Notes: generated by a model from the letters alone, not told the origin. A stretch of DNA of 64,000 bases from Bacillota bacterium (GCA_023390815.1 JAEWCC010000007.1:62001-126000); one strand, 5' to 3'. Positions 8,739-18,551 are shown, counted from the stretch's first letter. Program-made: numbers and translations.

Positions 8739-10937
8739 TCATTCAAATTCGATGGTTTCCTCCACCATTACATCGCAGCTTTTTGATGCACAAGAAGAAT
8801 TGAAATCATGATGCAGGGAAACATTTCTGCCGCCAATTCCCTCAAGCTTCTCCCGGTAATGTTCCGACCTTCCATATGCATAGCGCAGAAAGGCTAAAGT
8901 TTCTTTAAACTTTTCCAGCTCTGTTCTGTGCAAAAGGTAATCAATCTGCATCTGCATGAACTCTATACCACCGTACCGGATACACACGTCTTTCTCGTCT
9001 TCACCTGTAAGCCCCGCAATAATTGCCGCAAAGCGCAGCGCTGCCTCCTCATCACCCTTCCGCAGATTAAGCGCTGCAGCCGCCACGATCTCATCCCGTT
9101 TACCGGCAAAAGCATCGCTGCACAACAGCTTTCTCGCAAGTATGATACTTACGCTGTTGCGGCTGACCATGTCAAGCAATACTTCCCACCTTTTAAGCCG
9201 CCACGCGGCCGCGGCGTGCAAACTTAATTTCTTATCATCAAGCGCTATTTTTTCAATGAAATCCTGATCCTCAATACGTTCGATCGCAGCAGCACTCACA
9301 AGAAATGACTCGTCATCTTCGTCGGCGAGTACATACGTTTTTAAAAAGTCCTGATCCGTAATGCGTTTAATCGCCGCAACTCGCACGCTTATCGATTCGT
9401 CATGAAGCACGGCTTCCTTGAGAGCATCCCCGTCTGCCTGCTCTAATGCCGCGATACGCATGGCCTCCAGCTTTTTATATGCCACGTAGTACACATCGCC
9501 TGTAGGCTTGGCCTCTCGAATAATCTCCTTAAGCGCTGCTTCTTCTTCAACCCTCTCCGCAGCCGCTTTGGAAAAACGATTGCGGCCCACCGCAACTTTA
9601 AGTAAAATGCTTGTGTCAGATATATAGTTCAATGCTTCGACGCCGATATATGTATCCAGTCCATCCGCAAGGCCCATGGCCTGATAGATGATGTCCTGAT
9701 TGTGTATTCTGCTGAGCGCTGCTTCTACAAGTTGCTTATCATCTTCCGACTGCCTGAACTGCGTACGCTCCCAAACTACCTGCCCCAGCCGTTCATCCAC
9801 CGTTAAACGGCTGACCGCAGCCAGTCGTATCGGCTGCTGGTAACGGTATCTGTCACATGCCAGCTCCGCAAGCAGCGGCTGGCTGGTCAGACGCAGTACT
9901 GTTTTCTCGTCCAACTCCCTCATATGACGCCGCGCGTACAGGTTTAAGTCGGACGGATCTGTAATCAGCGATACCGCTTTCTGGCGTGCCTTATGATACC
10001 GGGATTTGATTGCCACATCCAAAAGCTGTTCTTTCGAAAGCGAGGCCGAAGTTGTATTTGCTGGTTTTTTTTCGCTGCCTTTTTTCTCAGCCGTCGCAGG
10101 CCGAAGCGCTTTGCTCAGGAGGTCCTCTGAAACGTCGTCGGGATTCATGGTAATAAACTGAATGATGTCGGCCTGCACTATTAGCCTATCCGCCGCTTCC
10201 TGCCGGATGACGGATGAGCCGTTATGCAGAGCTATTTCAAGTAGTGTTGACTGATCGGTGATACGTTCGAGCGCCATCTGTCTCGCTTTGATAGCTTTTG
10301 CAGTGCGGACCGCTTCAAGCACCGACTCTGGTGCTGTAAGCCGCTGCACCAGTACTCCCGCGGATTCGCTCAGAGTAATACCTATATCGTCAATGGTTTC
10401 CAGTGTCTTTAATATCGTTGTATCCGAAAACCGCCATATAAGCGCGTCCATCTCCTGCGCGGTGCACGAGAATAACCCCACGCAATGCAAAAGTACCATC
10501 GACATATAATTATCGTCTTTAACGCAGCGCTTCAGATATTCATTCCTTTCCTTAGGCTCGAGGGCTTTCAGAAACTTTGCAAATAAGGCCGGATCCGCCG
10601 TCAGATCCATTGCGGCGTTAAGCAGCGCCGTCACACGAGGCTCCCCCAAAGATGCTTCGTATTCCAGGCGCTGCAATATAACTGGAAACTCCTGATGGTT
10701 ATCCGCAATGCGCAAAAGCGCAGCAGCTGCAACATGCGCACTGATACGTGATTCGCCAAGCGCCAGCTGCTCAAGCAGCAGTTCGTCTTTGATACGCGAA
10801 ACGGCAAAAAACGCCACCATCTCATCATGCGCGCCTTTCGCCGCGCGCAGCAGCGCGCCATCGGATTTCAGCAAAGACACTGCGGCTAACGCCTTCTTAG
10901 TATCCTTTTTATGCCACTCATTTGAAAACAATCCCAT
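8739..10937 (-). CDS. Large HEAT-like repeat protein, MGLF family (732 aa)
   Basis: The start MGLFSNEWHKKDTKKALAAV at 10,937 has GAGGGAGG just upstream. An almost uninterrupted alpha-solenoid follows, with repeats such as IKDELLLEQLAL, ITDQSTLLEIAL and IEDQDFIEKIALDDK. A low-complexity linker (TAEKKGSEKKPANTTSAS) splits it near residue 290. The C-terminal module has an LRYAYGRSEHYREKLEGIGG helix and then VSLHHDFNSSCASKSCD and an acidic end, a variant of the family tail with H-x-D and two Cys but without the terminal aromatic strand. It is probably cytoplasmic. No enzyme motif was found. Confidence 0.78.
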   Translation of the reverse strand: MGLFSNEWHKKDTKKALAAVSLLKSDGALLRAAKGAHDEMVAFFAVSRIKDELLLEQLALGESRISAHVAAAALLRIADNHQEFPVILQRLEYEASLGEPRVTALLNAAMDLTADPALFAKFLKALEPKERNEYLKRCVKDDNYMSMVLLHCVGLFSCTAQEMDALIWRFSDTTILKTLETIDDIGITLSESAGVLVQRLTAPESVLEAVRTAKAIKARQMALERITDQSTLLEIALHNGSSVIRQEAADRLIVQADIIQFITMNPDDVSEDLLSKALRPATAEKKGSEKKPANTTSASLSKEQLLDVAIKSRYHKARQKAVSLITDPSDLNLYARRHMRELDEKTVLRLTSQPLLAELACDRYRYQQPIRLAAVSRLTVDERLGQVVWERTQFRQSEDDKQLVEAALSRIHNQDIIYQAMGLADGLDTYIGVEALNYISDTSILLKVAVGRNRFSKAAAERVEEEAALKEIIREAKPTGDVYYVAYKKLEAMRIAALEQADGDALKEAVLHDESISVRVAAIKRITDQDFLKTYVLADEDDESFLVSAAAIERIEDQDFIEKIALDDKKLSLHAAAAWRLKRWEVLLDMVSRNSVSIILARKLLCSDAFAGKRDEIVAAAALNLRKGDEEAALRFAAIIAGLTGEDEKDVCIRYGGIEFMQMQIDYLLHRTELEKFKETLAFLRYAYGRSEHYREKLEGIGGRNVSLHHDFNSSCASKSCDVMVEETIEFE

Positions 10938-10978
10938 GCGTTTTCCTCCCTCGCACCGCTGCAGGACAGCAGCCGCGA

Positions 10979-11182
10979 TCACCGTTCCGGGTCGAAATAA
11001 AACCCATAATCCGCGTATCTACCGTTACGGTGAGTGTTGAGGGTATACCTCCCCTGCTGCTGCGCAATGCGTTTCCTGTATAGGTCTGAATGCCGATAAA
11101 GCGCAAGCATGAGCCTTTCTCGCAAAAAACTCAATTTACAGGTCAATCGTTGCCGGTAGTCGCTGCCCAAGAATATTTCAGA
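10979..11182 (-). pseudogene. Orphan HEAT-family tail module, in frame after the 11183 gene
   Basis: Directly after the TGA at 11,183-11,185 the same frame stays open for 67 codons. It encodes LMLALYRHSDLYRKRI and a strand ending YADYGFYFDPER. The order helix (LYR...R), His residue and terminal aromatic F-D matches the C-terminal tail module of the paralogues. It has no convincing ribosome site of its own (only a TTG at 11,170). Most likely it is the surviving 3' end of a deleted paralogue. Readthrough of the TGA, adding a second tail, cannot be excluded. Confidence 0.5.
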
Positions 11183-12295
11183 TCATACGGGCAAGTCAAA
11201 GTGCACCTTTGCTTTGTCTTCATGCGGAGAACAACGATCTTCTCTATAATCGTCATGCGCGTGATATATACGCCGGGGGATTACCAAAATCGCTTCACGC
11301 ACAGCATCGTCCTTGGCTTCGCGGTACATTTCCATTAAGGCTTGCTGCGCAAAGGGCGCAGCGCGTCGACTTTTTTCCATTATACGCAGAAGCGCTTCCA
11401 CCGATGCTTTGGTTCGGATATCTCTGAACCGGTCACAAACTTCCCGATATTGATGAAAATCTTTGCGATCAATCAGCCTCTCCAATGCCGGAACAACACG
11501 TGGATCGTCAAGTTCCATCAGATAATACGCATTATCGTTGCGCAGACACCCGCTTATTAAAGAGGCAAGCGGCTGTGAATAGTGTGAAGAATCACGCTTC
11601 ATGAGTTCAACTGCCACAAGGCAGCGGACATACTTCAAGTTATCGGTGCGGAGCGCGAAGGACAGCAGCGAAGCATTGGATAATCGCGACATGGCCAATT
11701 CAGCAATTCTTGCTCGGCACTTCTCGTCCGCATCTTCCAAAATATTTTTTTCGAGCAGGGCTAAATCGTCAATCTTATCGAAAATGTCCTTATTCCAATA
11801 GGGGTCTCGACGAAAACAGAAATACAATGTGTTTGGATCGGCAGTAATTTTTGCCAGGTGTTGGGCGGTATTCCTGCAGACCTGGTGGTCCTTTTCAGTC
11901 ATTATGAGTTTTTTCAGCAGTTCCACGTTCATTATTCTTTCCGAGGCATTCATTCTGGCGAAGAGACTTGTTGCTTCTGCCGCTATCTTGAACAGCATAT
12001 TATCGTCGCTGATTTCCTCCATTGCTTTTCTCGCAAATTGACTCGCCTTATTACGATAAATTTTTGAATAATCGCATTTTATAATTGCCTCCGTTCGCAC
12101 ATAAACCGAGCTATCCGTTGCGGCGATTTTCGCGATTACTTCCTGATCCGTCAGCTTTTTTACAGCAATGGCGCGCGTTGTTTCAAGCGGTGCTTTGAGC
12201 GCTGCTTCGGCTATCTTTTTCTGGTCGTTCAGATTTCCAATGGCATTTTCAGCCCGAGGCCTGTCCTTGCTCATCCATGGTGTAAATAATCCCAT
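11183..12295 (-). CDS. HEAT-like repeat protein, MGLF family (370 aa)
   Basis: The start MGLFTPWMSKD at 12,295 has GGAGG upstream. Residues of about 25-65 are almost identical to the next gene (DQKKIAEAALKAP and LETTRAIAVKKLTDQEVIA), so the two are a recent tandem pair. Helical repeats fill the middle. The C-terminal module has an ALMEMYREAKDDAVREAI helix, then YHAHDDYREDRC, PHED and VHFDLPV. It fits the family tail order H-x-D, YR, C, H-x-D, HFDL. A further in-frame tail follows its stop codon. Confidence 0.8.
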   Translation of the reverse strand: MGLFTPWMSKDRPRAENAIGNLNDQKKIAEAALKAPLETTRAIAVKKLTDQEVIAKIAATDSSVYVRTEAIIKCDYSKIYRNKASQFARKAMEEISDDNMLFKIAAEATSLFARMNASERIMNVELLKKLIMTEKDHQVCRNTAQHLAKITADPNTLYFCFRRDPYWNKDIFDKIDDLALLEKNILEDADEKCRARIAELAMSRLSNASLLSFALRTDNLKYVRCLVAVELMKRDSSHYSQPLASLISGCLRNDNAYYLMELDDPRVVPALERLIDRKDFHQYREVCDRFRDIRTKASVEALLRIMEKSRRAAPFAQQALMEMYREAKDDAVREAILVIPRRIYHAHDDYREDRCSPHEDKAKVHFDLPV

Positions 12296-12394
12296 ATTAG
12301 TACCTCCTATTGGGGTGCAAAGCATCTTCATTCATCGTAAAACTCTTAATCTTCATGTCTAGTGCTATTAACAGCGGGTACTCAAAAAAACGGC

Positions 12395-13753
12395 TTACAT
12401 AGACAGGTCGAAGTGCACCGCTGAATCATCAATGTGGTTACAATTATTGTTACCTTTGTCCTTGTCGGAATGCTCATGATAAACGCGCTGAGGTATTTTC
12501 AATATGGTTTCTCGTGCCGCATCATCCTTAGTCTCGCGGTATATTTTAATCAGGGTTTCCCGTGCGAAAGTCCCGCCCTCATGATTCTTTTGCATAATAC
12601 GCATCAGCGCTTCTATTGATGCTTTTGTTTGGATTCTGCCGAGCTCTTCACAACAATTACGTTTGAGAATATGGTCTTTCTCACTTTTACAAGCCATCGC
12701 CTCCAAAGCCGGAATAAGACGGAAGTTATCGATCACCTTAAGTTCCGCCAGATCGAGCACTCGTTGGCTGTGCAGACATTCGTTTATTAATGTGGCAAGC
12801 GGCTGTGAATAGCGTGAAGCCTCGCGCTTCATGAGTTCAACTGCCACATCACAACGTTTATTCTTTTCGTTATCCGTACGCAGAGCATAAGAGAGCAGCG
12901 CGGCATCGGACAACCGCTCCATTGCCCAACCTATAATCCCACTTCGGCATTTCTTGTTTGAGTCTTCCAAAAGTTTTTTTTCGAGAAAAGCTATATCATC
13001 AATCTTATCGATAAGGTGCTTAGAGCAATATGGATCTTGACTAAAACAGAAATACAATGTATTTGGGTCGTTCGCCTTTTTTGCAAGGCGAGTTAGTACG
13101 TTATAATAGACTTTCGTGTTTCCTTTTTGGGACATTACCAGTTCCTTCAATCGTTCTTCCCCATCTGAAAACTGCATAATCTTATCCAGTATCCAGTAGT
13201 CGTCTTTATTATTTTCGGCGGCAATCTTCAGAAGCAGTCCCTCGTTTTCAATCTTTTTCACGGCAGTTTCACGTGCCCTAAATTCATACGCTGATTTTGC
13301 TATCTCTGCCAGTGTATTTTCATCGCTGATTTGCTCAACAGCTTTGCACGACCGTTTCCCAATATAGTTTTCGCATGCAAGCTGCTTAAGTAGTTCCTTG
13401 TTCTTAATTTTTTCTATGGCGGCTATTGCTGTATCGTCGCAACGTGTCTCTTTTGCTATCTGGGCTAGTATATTTTCATCACAAGCTCGTTCAACTAATT
13501 TGCGCCCCGCTTCTTTATCAAAGTTTTCATATCGTCTTAGTGCCGTCTCGCGCATATAGTACGATCTATCCGCTATAACGATTGTAGCGATTACTTCCTG
13601 ATCCGTCAGCTTTTTTACAGCGATGGCGCGCGTTGTTTCAAGCGGTGCCTTGAGCGCTGCTTCAGCAATCTTTTTCTGATCAGTCAGATTCTTAACGGCC
13701 TTTAGCGCCTTCGCTGCGTCTTTGCTCATCCATGCAGGTGCAAATAGTCCCAT
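12395..13753 (-). CDS. HEAT-like repeat protein, MGLF family (452 aa)
   Basis: The start MGLFAPAWMSKDAAKALKAV lies at 13,753 with AAAAGGAG upstream. It is the longer sister of the 11,183 gene, with an extra block of repeats (residues of about 75-180). The tail has YHEHSDKDKG, NHIDD and VHFDLSM. The stop codon of a radical-SAM/SPASM gene remnant lies 15 bp upstream of its start. This reproduces the intact pairing at 21,007 and 20,989 and suggests it was once cotranscribed with its own radical-SAM enzyme. Confidence 0.8.
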   Translation of the reverse strand: MGLFAPAWMSKDAAKALKAVKNLTDQKKIAEAALKAPLETTRAIAVKKLTDQEVIATIVIADRSYYMRETALRRYENFDKEAGRKLVERACDENILAQIAKETRCDDTAIAAIEKIKNKELLKQLACENYIGKRSCKAVEQISDENTLAEIAKSAYEFRARETAVKKIENEGLLLKIAAENNKDDYWILDKIMQFSDGEERLKELVMSQKGNTKVYYNVLTRLAKKANDPNTLYFCFSQDPYCSKHLIDKIDDIAFLEKKLLEDSNKKCRSGIIGWAMERLSDAALLSYALRTDNEKNKRCDVAVELMKREASRYSQPLATLINECLHSQRVLDLAELKVIDNFRLIPALEAMACKSEKDHILKRNCCEELGRIQTKASIEALMRIMQKNHEGGTFARETLIKIYRETKDDAARETILKIPQRVYHEHSDKDKGNNNCNHIDDSAVHFDLSM

Positions 13754-13768
13754 TTATATTCTCCTTTT

Positions 13769-13970
13769 CTATAGCTCAATCATGCCTTTTAAATGCTCAA
13801 ATGTCCCCTTTTGCGCTGTGCAGTCAAATCGCCGCCATCGATGGTCCATTTATCTGAAACTCACATCGCTTCGTCTCGATTCGGTCCGAAACAGTAGACA
13901 CACGACGCTTGACAGACCGCCGTTGTATAAGCATGAAATTGCGGGGCAAAATGAAAATAGCCCTACACCG
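13769..13970 (-). pseudogene. Radical-SAM/SPASM enzyme remnant with large internal deletion
   Basis: The minus strand encodes TAVCQASCVYCFGPNRDEAM, matching residues of about 18-37 of the intact enzyme at 21,007-23,211 including the CxxxCxxC cluster. After a stop and a short junction it resumes with FDCTAQKGTFEHLKGMIEL, matching the last residues of that enzyme. About 650 codons between are gone. Frameshifts lie before the cluster and at the FDC codons. The junction falls at a GATAAA; Asp-Lys codons occur at both flanks of the intact gene (ADK and RDK), pointing to a short-homology deletion. Confidence 0.8.
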
Positions 13971-14038
13971 CCGTTATGTTCACAATCCGGATTTACACAA
14001 CTTTCCTCTCAAATCGCACTCATATTTTTCACCTTGAT

Positions 14039-14608
14039 TTATTTTGGGAAATGCACTATGGGTAGTCTATCCTTCTGTCCTCTCAGTGCCCTACCTTTTA
14101 TCAATTCGTCAATTCCCGCATAAGTGAAGGCAGCGCCAAGCATGCTGCATATCACACCCATAATTGCGTATAGAGCGCCTTCGTCTCCGGAAGAGAAACC
14201 CTTCTTGCCAAATTGAACAAGCATAAGGACGCCAAATGCTACGACAAATGGACAGAGTATTGCTTCCAACCATCCTCGTTTTGAATTATAAGCCCACTTC
14301 TGTTTGCTGTGGCAGTGGGGGCACTCTTTATAGGCATCCAAAAAATCATAGTTCCCTTTTTGCACTTGTGCTTGATAGAGGCTCAATTCCTTTTCTACGG
14401 CTTCCCGCGCTTTTCCCTCACCGCACCTACGCTCATAATCGGTTAATCCAAGGTCCCCCTGTTTGCCTGCGGTTTTCCTGTATTCATATATTAAGGCAAC
14501 AGGCCTTTTCCCTGAAACGGCTTTACCGCAATTACCGCAGATATAATCAAACTGAACGTCTGCTTGTGATTGAAATTTGTATGTTGTTTCCCAATAATGG
14601 CGTGCCAT
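14039..14608 (-). CDS. Zinc-ribbon membrane protein (189 aa)
   Basis: The start at 14,608 (MARHYWETTYKFQSQ) has GGAGGG five bases upstream and is preferred to longer frames. An N-terminal zinc ribbon uses C-G-N-C-G (YICGNCGK) and a later C-P-H-C pair (KECPHCHSK). Two membrane segments follow: residues of about 118-138 (ILCPFVVAFGVLMLVQF) and 147-168 (LYAIMGVICSMLGAAFTYAG). The end is VHFPK, faintly like the VHFDL ends of the HEAT family. A sensor or assembly factor at the membrane is possible, but no named family was recognised. Confidence 0.65.
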   Translation of the reverse strand: MARHYWETTYKFQSQADVQFDYICGNCGKAVSGKRPVALIYEYRKTAGKQGDLGLTDYERRCGEGKAREAVEKELSLYQAQVQKGNYDFLDAYKECPHCHSKQKWAYNSKRGWLEAILCPFVVAFGVLMLVQFGKKGFSSGDEGALYAIMGVICSMLGAAFTYAGIDELIKGRALRGQKDRLPIVHFPK

Positions 14609-14654
14609 ATCTACCCTCCAACGCAAATTGATTTCTCTGTATATCAACAAAGCT

Positions 14655-15677
14655 TTATTTTGCGGGCGATTTGCCGAGCAGCCAATTAAATGTTGTTATG
14701 CGGTTGCCGACAGAGTTGTTCTCCCTTAGCGACGCGCGCGTTAATGCTTCTTGCAGGGCAGGGAACTTGGTAATCTGTGCTGGCTGATATTGCTTGCGCA
14801 ACACGTCCGCACATTCCCATCGCACAAAGCGGGCGGAGTCGCCCAATGCCTTGGTATAGAATGAAACAGCCGTATTTCTGCTCTCCTTTTCCGTGACATA
14901 ACTCATCGAGGTAACTGCGGCTCTGCGAATATAGACCGCATTGAACATATCGGAAAAGCCGCTCTCGGGGTGTGAATAGATATTGTCGTTTATATAATCG
15001 TAGAATGCCGAAATGTAATCTGCTCGCCCCACCTCCGAGAACCGTCCCAACAATATGATACTGCGCTTCAAACAGTCCGAATAAGCTTCTATCACGGCGC
15101 TTTTGCGTTTATCCGCATCCTTGGAAAAATCCAGACTGCGAATAGGGGAAACATATTCATTGAATTGAACCAAAAGCTTGCTTACATAAACCTGCACCTG
15201 CGGATATGCAGCGGCTCCAAAGGATAAAAGCTCATCCTCAATGCACTTGCAGCCGTTACTGTTCTCTCCGGTGTAATGTTGCAAAAGACAGGGTATGGAA
15301 GCCTCTCCGCACGCGGCACATTTTATATAATCGCCCTGCTTTGCCCAGTATTTAGGAGTGCCCTCTGTCAGCTCGGCTTTTCTTCCCGATGCGTCGGCTT
15401 TCGCCTGCCGTTTCGCGTTTTCGGCTTTCTTCTGCTCACGCTCTTTTTCAAGCTGTTTGCACTCGCGGCGGGACTTACCCTTCAGATAAAGAAGTCTATC
15501 GTTCGCCAACTCTGTCACATCGTAAAACCGCGTTGTATCGGCCACCTCTTTCAGCCATTTGGGGTCGAAGCTGCTTACGGCCGCTTCCAAAGCGTTTTTA
15601 TGCGCGGCGGCTTCGCCCTGCGTCACAACCGTCATGTTTTCGCAGTCTTTATAGGAAAAATGATTGAATAGTCCCAT
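14655..15677 (-). CDS. MGLF-start protein with Cys cluster and helical C-terminus (340 aa)
   Basis: It begins MGLFNHFSYKDCENM behind GGAGG, echoing the MGLF cap of the HEAT family. A charged coiled-coil stretch rich in Lys and Glu (residues of about 70-100) is followed by a Cys set (IKCAACGEASIPC and NGCKC) that could bind zinc. The C-terminal half is helical and HEAT-like (VIEAYSDCLKRSIILLGRF, AAVTSMSYVTEK, VRWECADVLRKQY). The end lacks the His/Asp tail. It is either a distant member of the family or a partner that shares only the N-terminal cap. Confidence 0.65.
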   Translation of the reverse strand: MGLFNHFSYKDCENMTVVTQGEAAAHKNALEAAVSSFDPKWLKEVADTTRFYDVTELANDRLLYLKGKSRRECKQLEKEREQKKAENAKRQAKADASGRKAELTEGTPKYWAKQGDYIKCAACGEASIPCLLQHYTGENSNGCKCIEDELLSFGAAAYPQVQVYVSKLLVQFNEYVSPIRSLDFSKDADKRKSAVIEAYSDCLKRSIILLGRFSEVGRADYISAFYDYINDNIYSHPESGFSDMFNAVYIRRAAVTSMSYVTEKESRNTAVSFYTKALGDSARFVRWECADVLRKQYQPAQITKFPALQEALTRASLRENNSVGNRITTFNWLLGKSPAK

Positions 15678-15840
15678 TGCGCGCCTCCTTATTTATACTC
15701 ATCTGCTTCGTCACATCTTTTAGGATGCATTGGCGCGGCCGTGCAAAATGCACCATCGTGTTGTTCGGGCTGTGTTAATCACTACGATCGGCTCTGCTTC
15801 TATGCATCTGGTTATTTGATAACTGGTATGTTTCAACTAT

Positions 15841-17337
15841 TTAGTTCGCGGGCAGTGCATATAGTTCCTCAACACTCATGCCGAAACGCGCCTGAACGCT
15901 CTCTTTGAAAATATTCATTGGCACGTTCATAAAATCATCACCCTGCGTATTAAAGGCTTCGTTAAGCACCGAGCGTAAGGGTTCAATACTTTGCGGGTTA
16001 TATTCAAATTTATTCGCGGCAGGATAATAGTCAAATCTTGCCTCAGCGCCGTCCTTTTCCAAAGAAATGAAATAAACATTCTTGTCTGCGAAATACAAAA
16101 TCATCATCTGATAGCCCTTCACATTGGGATCAACAAACGATATGCTCCAGTCAAGCCTATTCTCGACGGCGACATTATTATCCCATTCCGGTTTATGTAT
16201 AGAGATTTCCATGCCGTTTTCTTGGTAAGTATAAGTTCCCTTATAATCAAGAAATGCAAATCCAAGTGTTTCATACGGTGATTGCAGCACAATATTTTCA
16301 TCAAAGGGCATGCTATACAGAATATCGATAGGAATTCCTAACGCCTCCTGAATTGTATTGTCAAAGAAGATGAAGGGGGTAAGCAGTACATCTTCGTCGT
16401 TCACATCGCCAAACGCCTCCCGCACAATTGCCTCCATGCTTGCACGGTCGCAATTGGTGCTGTTTGTCGCGACATCATAGACATAGGTATAGTTTTCCTG
16501 AGTGTTTGGATTAAACATCCACACAACATAGGCGTTATGCACAGGATAGAAACCGATAGCATTCTTATAGCCACTCTCCGACCCGGTAACCACTCGAATG
16601 CAGTTTTGCCAATCTTGCTGCGGCGGAGTACCCCACTCGACATGATTGATGCGTATGTCATATTTGTCCGTTTGATACAAGGCCAGTTTGTCACCATCGT
16701 TGAAGCTAAAGCCAAACTCGGCAAGGGTGAAGGCCACAGTAAAATCGGCTTGTTCGAGGTTCGCGCGTAGATCCGCAAGCGGAAAATAGTTCCCAATCTG
16801 GCTATTCTCAAGGTACAGACATTTTAGGTTGGTGAGGGCTAAAAGCGGCGTTGGGTCTGCGATTGTGGAATGGTCCAGCATCAAGACACTCAGGTTGGTC
16901 AGACTGGCAAGCGGAGTATAGTCTTCTGCCGTGCAGCCGGTGAGTATCAATGCTTTTAAGTTGGTCAGAGCTGACAGAGGCGTAATATCGGTGATTGCGT
17001 TACCGGATAAATCGAGACTTTCGAGGCCGGTGAAGTTTTCCAATCCGGCAAGACTGCTAATCGGTGCTTTTTCCGATATGTATTTCTGCCACTCCGCAAA
17101 AGCGAGGTTCAAGCTTGTCACAGCTTGCGCTTCCGTAACCGTAATGTCACCGGTGGGCTTGCCCATCGCACCACGCACTATCACCTCAAGCGTTGGGTCG
17201 GCAAAGGTCACAACGCTAGTCGTCGCCGTTTCTGTCTGCGTTGGTGTTGGTAATGGTGTTGTCGAAGCCGGTGTGCTGCATGCCACCAGTGAAGTGAGCA
17301 GCAGCAGAGCAAACAATGCGGGCAGTACCTTTTTCAT
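15841..17337 (-). CDS. Leucine-rich-repeat lipoprotein (498 aa)
   Basis: A lipoprotein signal peptide ends in LVAC with Cys20 as the expected lipidation site. A Thr/Pro-rich linker follows, then four to five internalin-like leucine-rich repeats of about 22 residues (residues 90-190; e.g. LTNLKALILTGC and ITPLSALTNL). The C-terminal 300 residues are an unrecognised, probably duplicated, beta-rich domain; LGIPIDILYSMPF and FGMSVEELYALPA mark two similar ends. The protein would sit on the outer face of the membrane. Its LRR style (the phrase CTAEDYTPLASL) resembles the ectodomain of the kinase at 33,435. Confidence 0.75.
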   Translation of the reverse strand: MKKVLPALFALLLLTSLVACSTPASTTPLPTPTQTETATTSVVTFADPTLEVIVRGAMGKPTGDITVTEAQAVTSLNLAFAEWQKYISEKAPISSLAGLENFTGLESLDLSGNAITDITPLSALTNLKALILTGCTAEDYTPLASLTNLSVLMLDHSTIADPTPLLALTNLKCLYLENSQIGNYFPLADLRANLEQADFTVAFTLAEFGFSFNDGDKLALYQTDKYDIRINHVEWGTPPQQDWQNCIRVVTGSESGYKNAIGFYPVHNAYVVWMFNPNTQENYTYVYDVATNSTNCDRASMEAIVREAFGDVNDEDVLLTPFIFFDNTIQEALGIPIDILYSMPFDENIVLQSPYETLGFAFLDYKGTYTYQENGMEISIHKPEWDNNVAVENRLDWSISFVDPNVKGYQMMILYFADKNVYFISLEKDGAEARFDYYPAANKFEYNPQSIEPLRSVLNEAFNTQGDDFMNVPMNIFKESVQARFGMSVEELYALPAN

Positions 17338-17363
17338 TTGGTGAATCCTCCTTTTTTAATCAA

Positions 17364-18551
17364 TTAATTGTTGATAAAGCTCCAGTAATCCGAGAAATTT
17401 TCCTCACTTAGAAGAATACTTGCTCCGTAGAGCTGCTTGCCCTTTGCGGCATCGAGCATCTCTTTGCGCACGCTCTCGCCGACAGTAGTGGCATAGTCAA
17501 ACAATCTTTCGGAGAAAATGCTCTCTCCCGATGTAAGGTTCAACAATTCGGCATCCAGCGAGGCGTTGTATTGCGGAATGGTAGAATCATCATCACTGAA
17601 ATGGAACGTCCCGATTTCGTTTTCATAGCTGTAATGCAATAGAAGCGCATAGGTGGCTTTGTTGGGATCATCGGTCAAGATCAGTCCGCCGAACAAAAGA
17701 TTGCCTGAGGTTTCGATCATGTCCTGCGTGCTGATTGGTTTATGTCGGGCGGAGGCACTGTTGTACCCGCCTTCGGATTCCCTTTTGGTTACGGGATCGA
17801 TCACCATATCCGCACAGACGATGTAGTATTTGGGAATGGGAGAGGACGGCGTAAAGGCGCGGATGTCCGAGATCCCATAGGCGCTTTGAAGGGCTTGTTC
17901 GTCCCAATTACGAAGCAACGTCTCAGCGAAAATGGTTTCAGCGGGGTCTCTTAGTGCGGCTAGCTCGTCTTCTGCTTGAGACGAATCGTAGGTGCTGGGA
18001 TCCTGTATGGATAATTTGAAATCGAAAACGCCACACCCGATTTCTGTTTGCGTGCCATCTGTTCCGCTGTACAAATAGTTGTACACCAATAAGAACGGAG
18101 CAAGCTCTTCGTTGAAGCACAGGTTTGAAATCGTGTTCGCACCCACAGAAAATTCATCAGTATATTTGCCATATTGAACAGGGTATGGCCCCGCGAAGTG
18201 CTCTGTGGCTGATGCTACTTTTATTTTGGTCTTTGAATCCCCACTGCCCGCTGATGCGTTTAAGTTTGTAATCTTAATGGTTACGTCATGAATGTACGTT
18301 TTGTCGGCAGAGAGAATAAAGCTGCATTTGATATCGCCAACACCGGAATTTTTGCTATGCCCTGCGAAGAGCAATTCGCCTTCTTTGGGCTTGACCACAG
18401 GTTCCGCAGTGGGGGCTACCGTTGGTTCAACCGTGGGCGCTGCGGACGATAGTACTTCCTGCGATGCCGTTACCGCGGGAGCGGGTGCACTGCAGGCTGC
18501 CATCGAAACAATTAGCAACAACGCGGTAAATGTGAACAGTGTCTTTTTCAT
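17364..18551 (-). CDS. Lipoprotein of unknown function (395 aa)
   Basis: The signal peptide ends MAAC (Cys20), followed by a Pro/Thr/Val linker containing PTVAPTAEPV repeats typical of surface lipoproteins in Gram-positive bacteria. The mature protein has an N-terminal beta-rich domain (HSKNSGVGDIKCSF) and a second domain of about 170 residues with no motif I can assign. It lies 26 bp upstream of the leucine-rich lipoprotein gene, so the two are probably cotranscribed and may work together at the cell surface. Confidence 0.7.
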   Translation of the reverse strand: MKKTLFTFTALLLIVSMAACSAPAPAVTASQEVLSSAAPTVEPTVAPTAEPVVKPKEGELLFAGHSKNSGVGDIKCSFILSADKTYIHDVTIKITNLNASAGSGDSKTKIKVASATEHFAGPYPVQYGKYTDEFSVGANTISNLCFNEELAPFLLVYNYLYSGTDGTQTEIGCGVFDFKLSIQDPSTYDSSQAEDELAALRDPAETIFAETLLRNWDEQALQSAYGISDIRAFTPSSPIPKYYIVCADMVIDPVTKRESEGGYNSASARHKPISTQDMIETSGNLLFGGLILTDDPNKATYALLLHYSYENEIGTFHFSDDDSTIPQYNASLDAELLNLTSGESIFSERLFDYATTVGESVRKEMLDAAKGKQLYGASILLSEENFSDYWSFINN

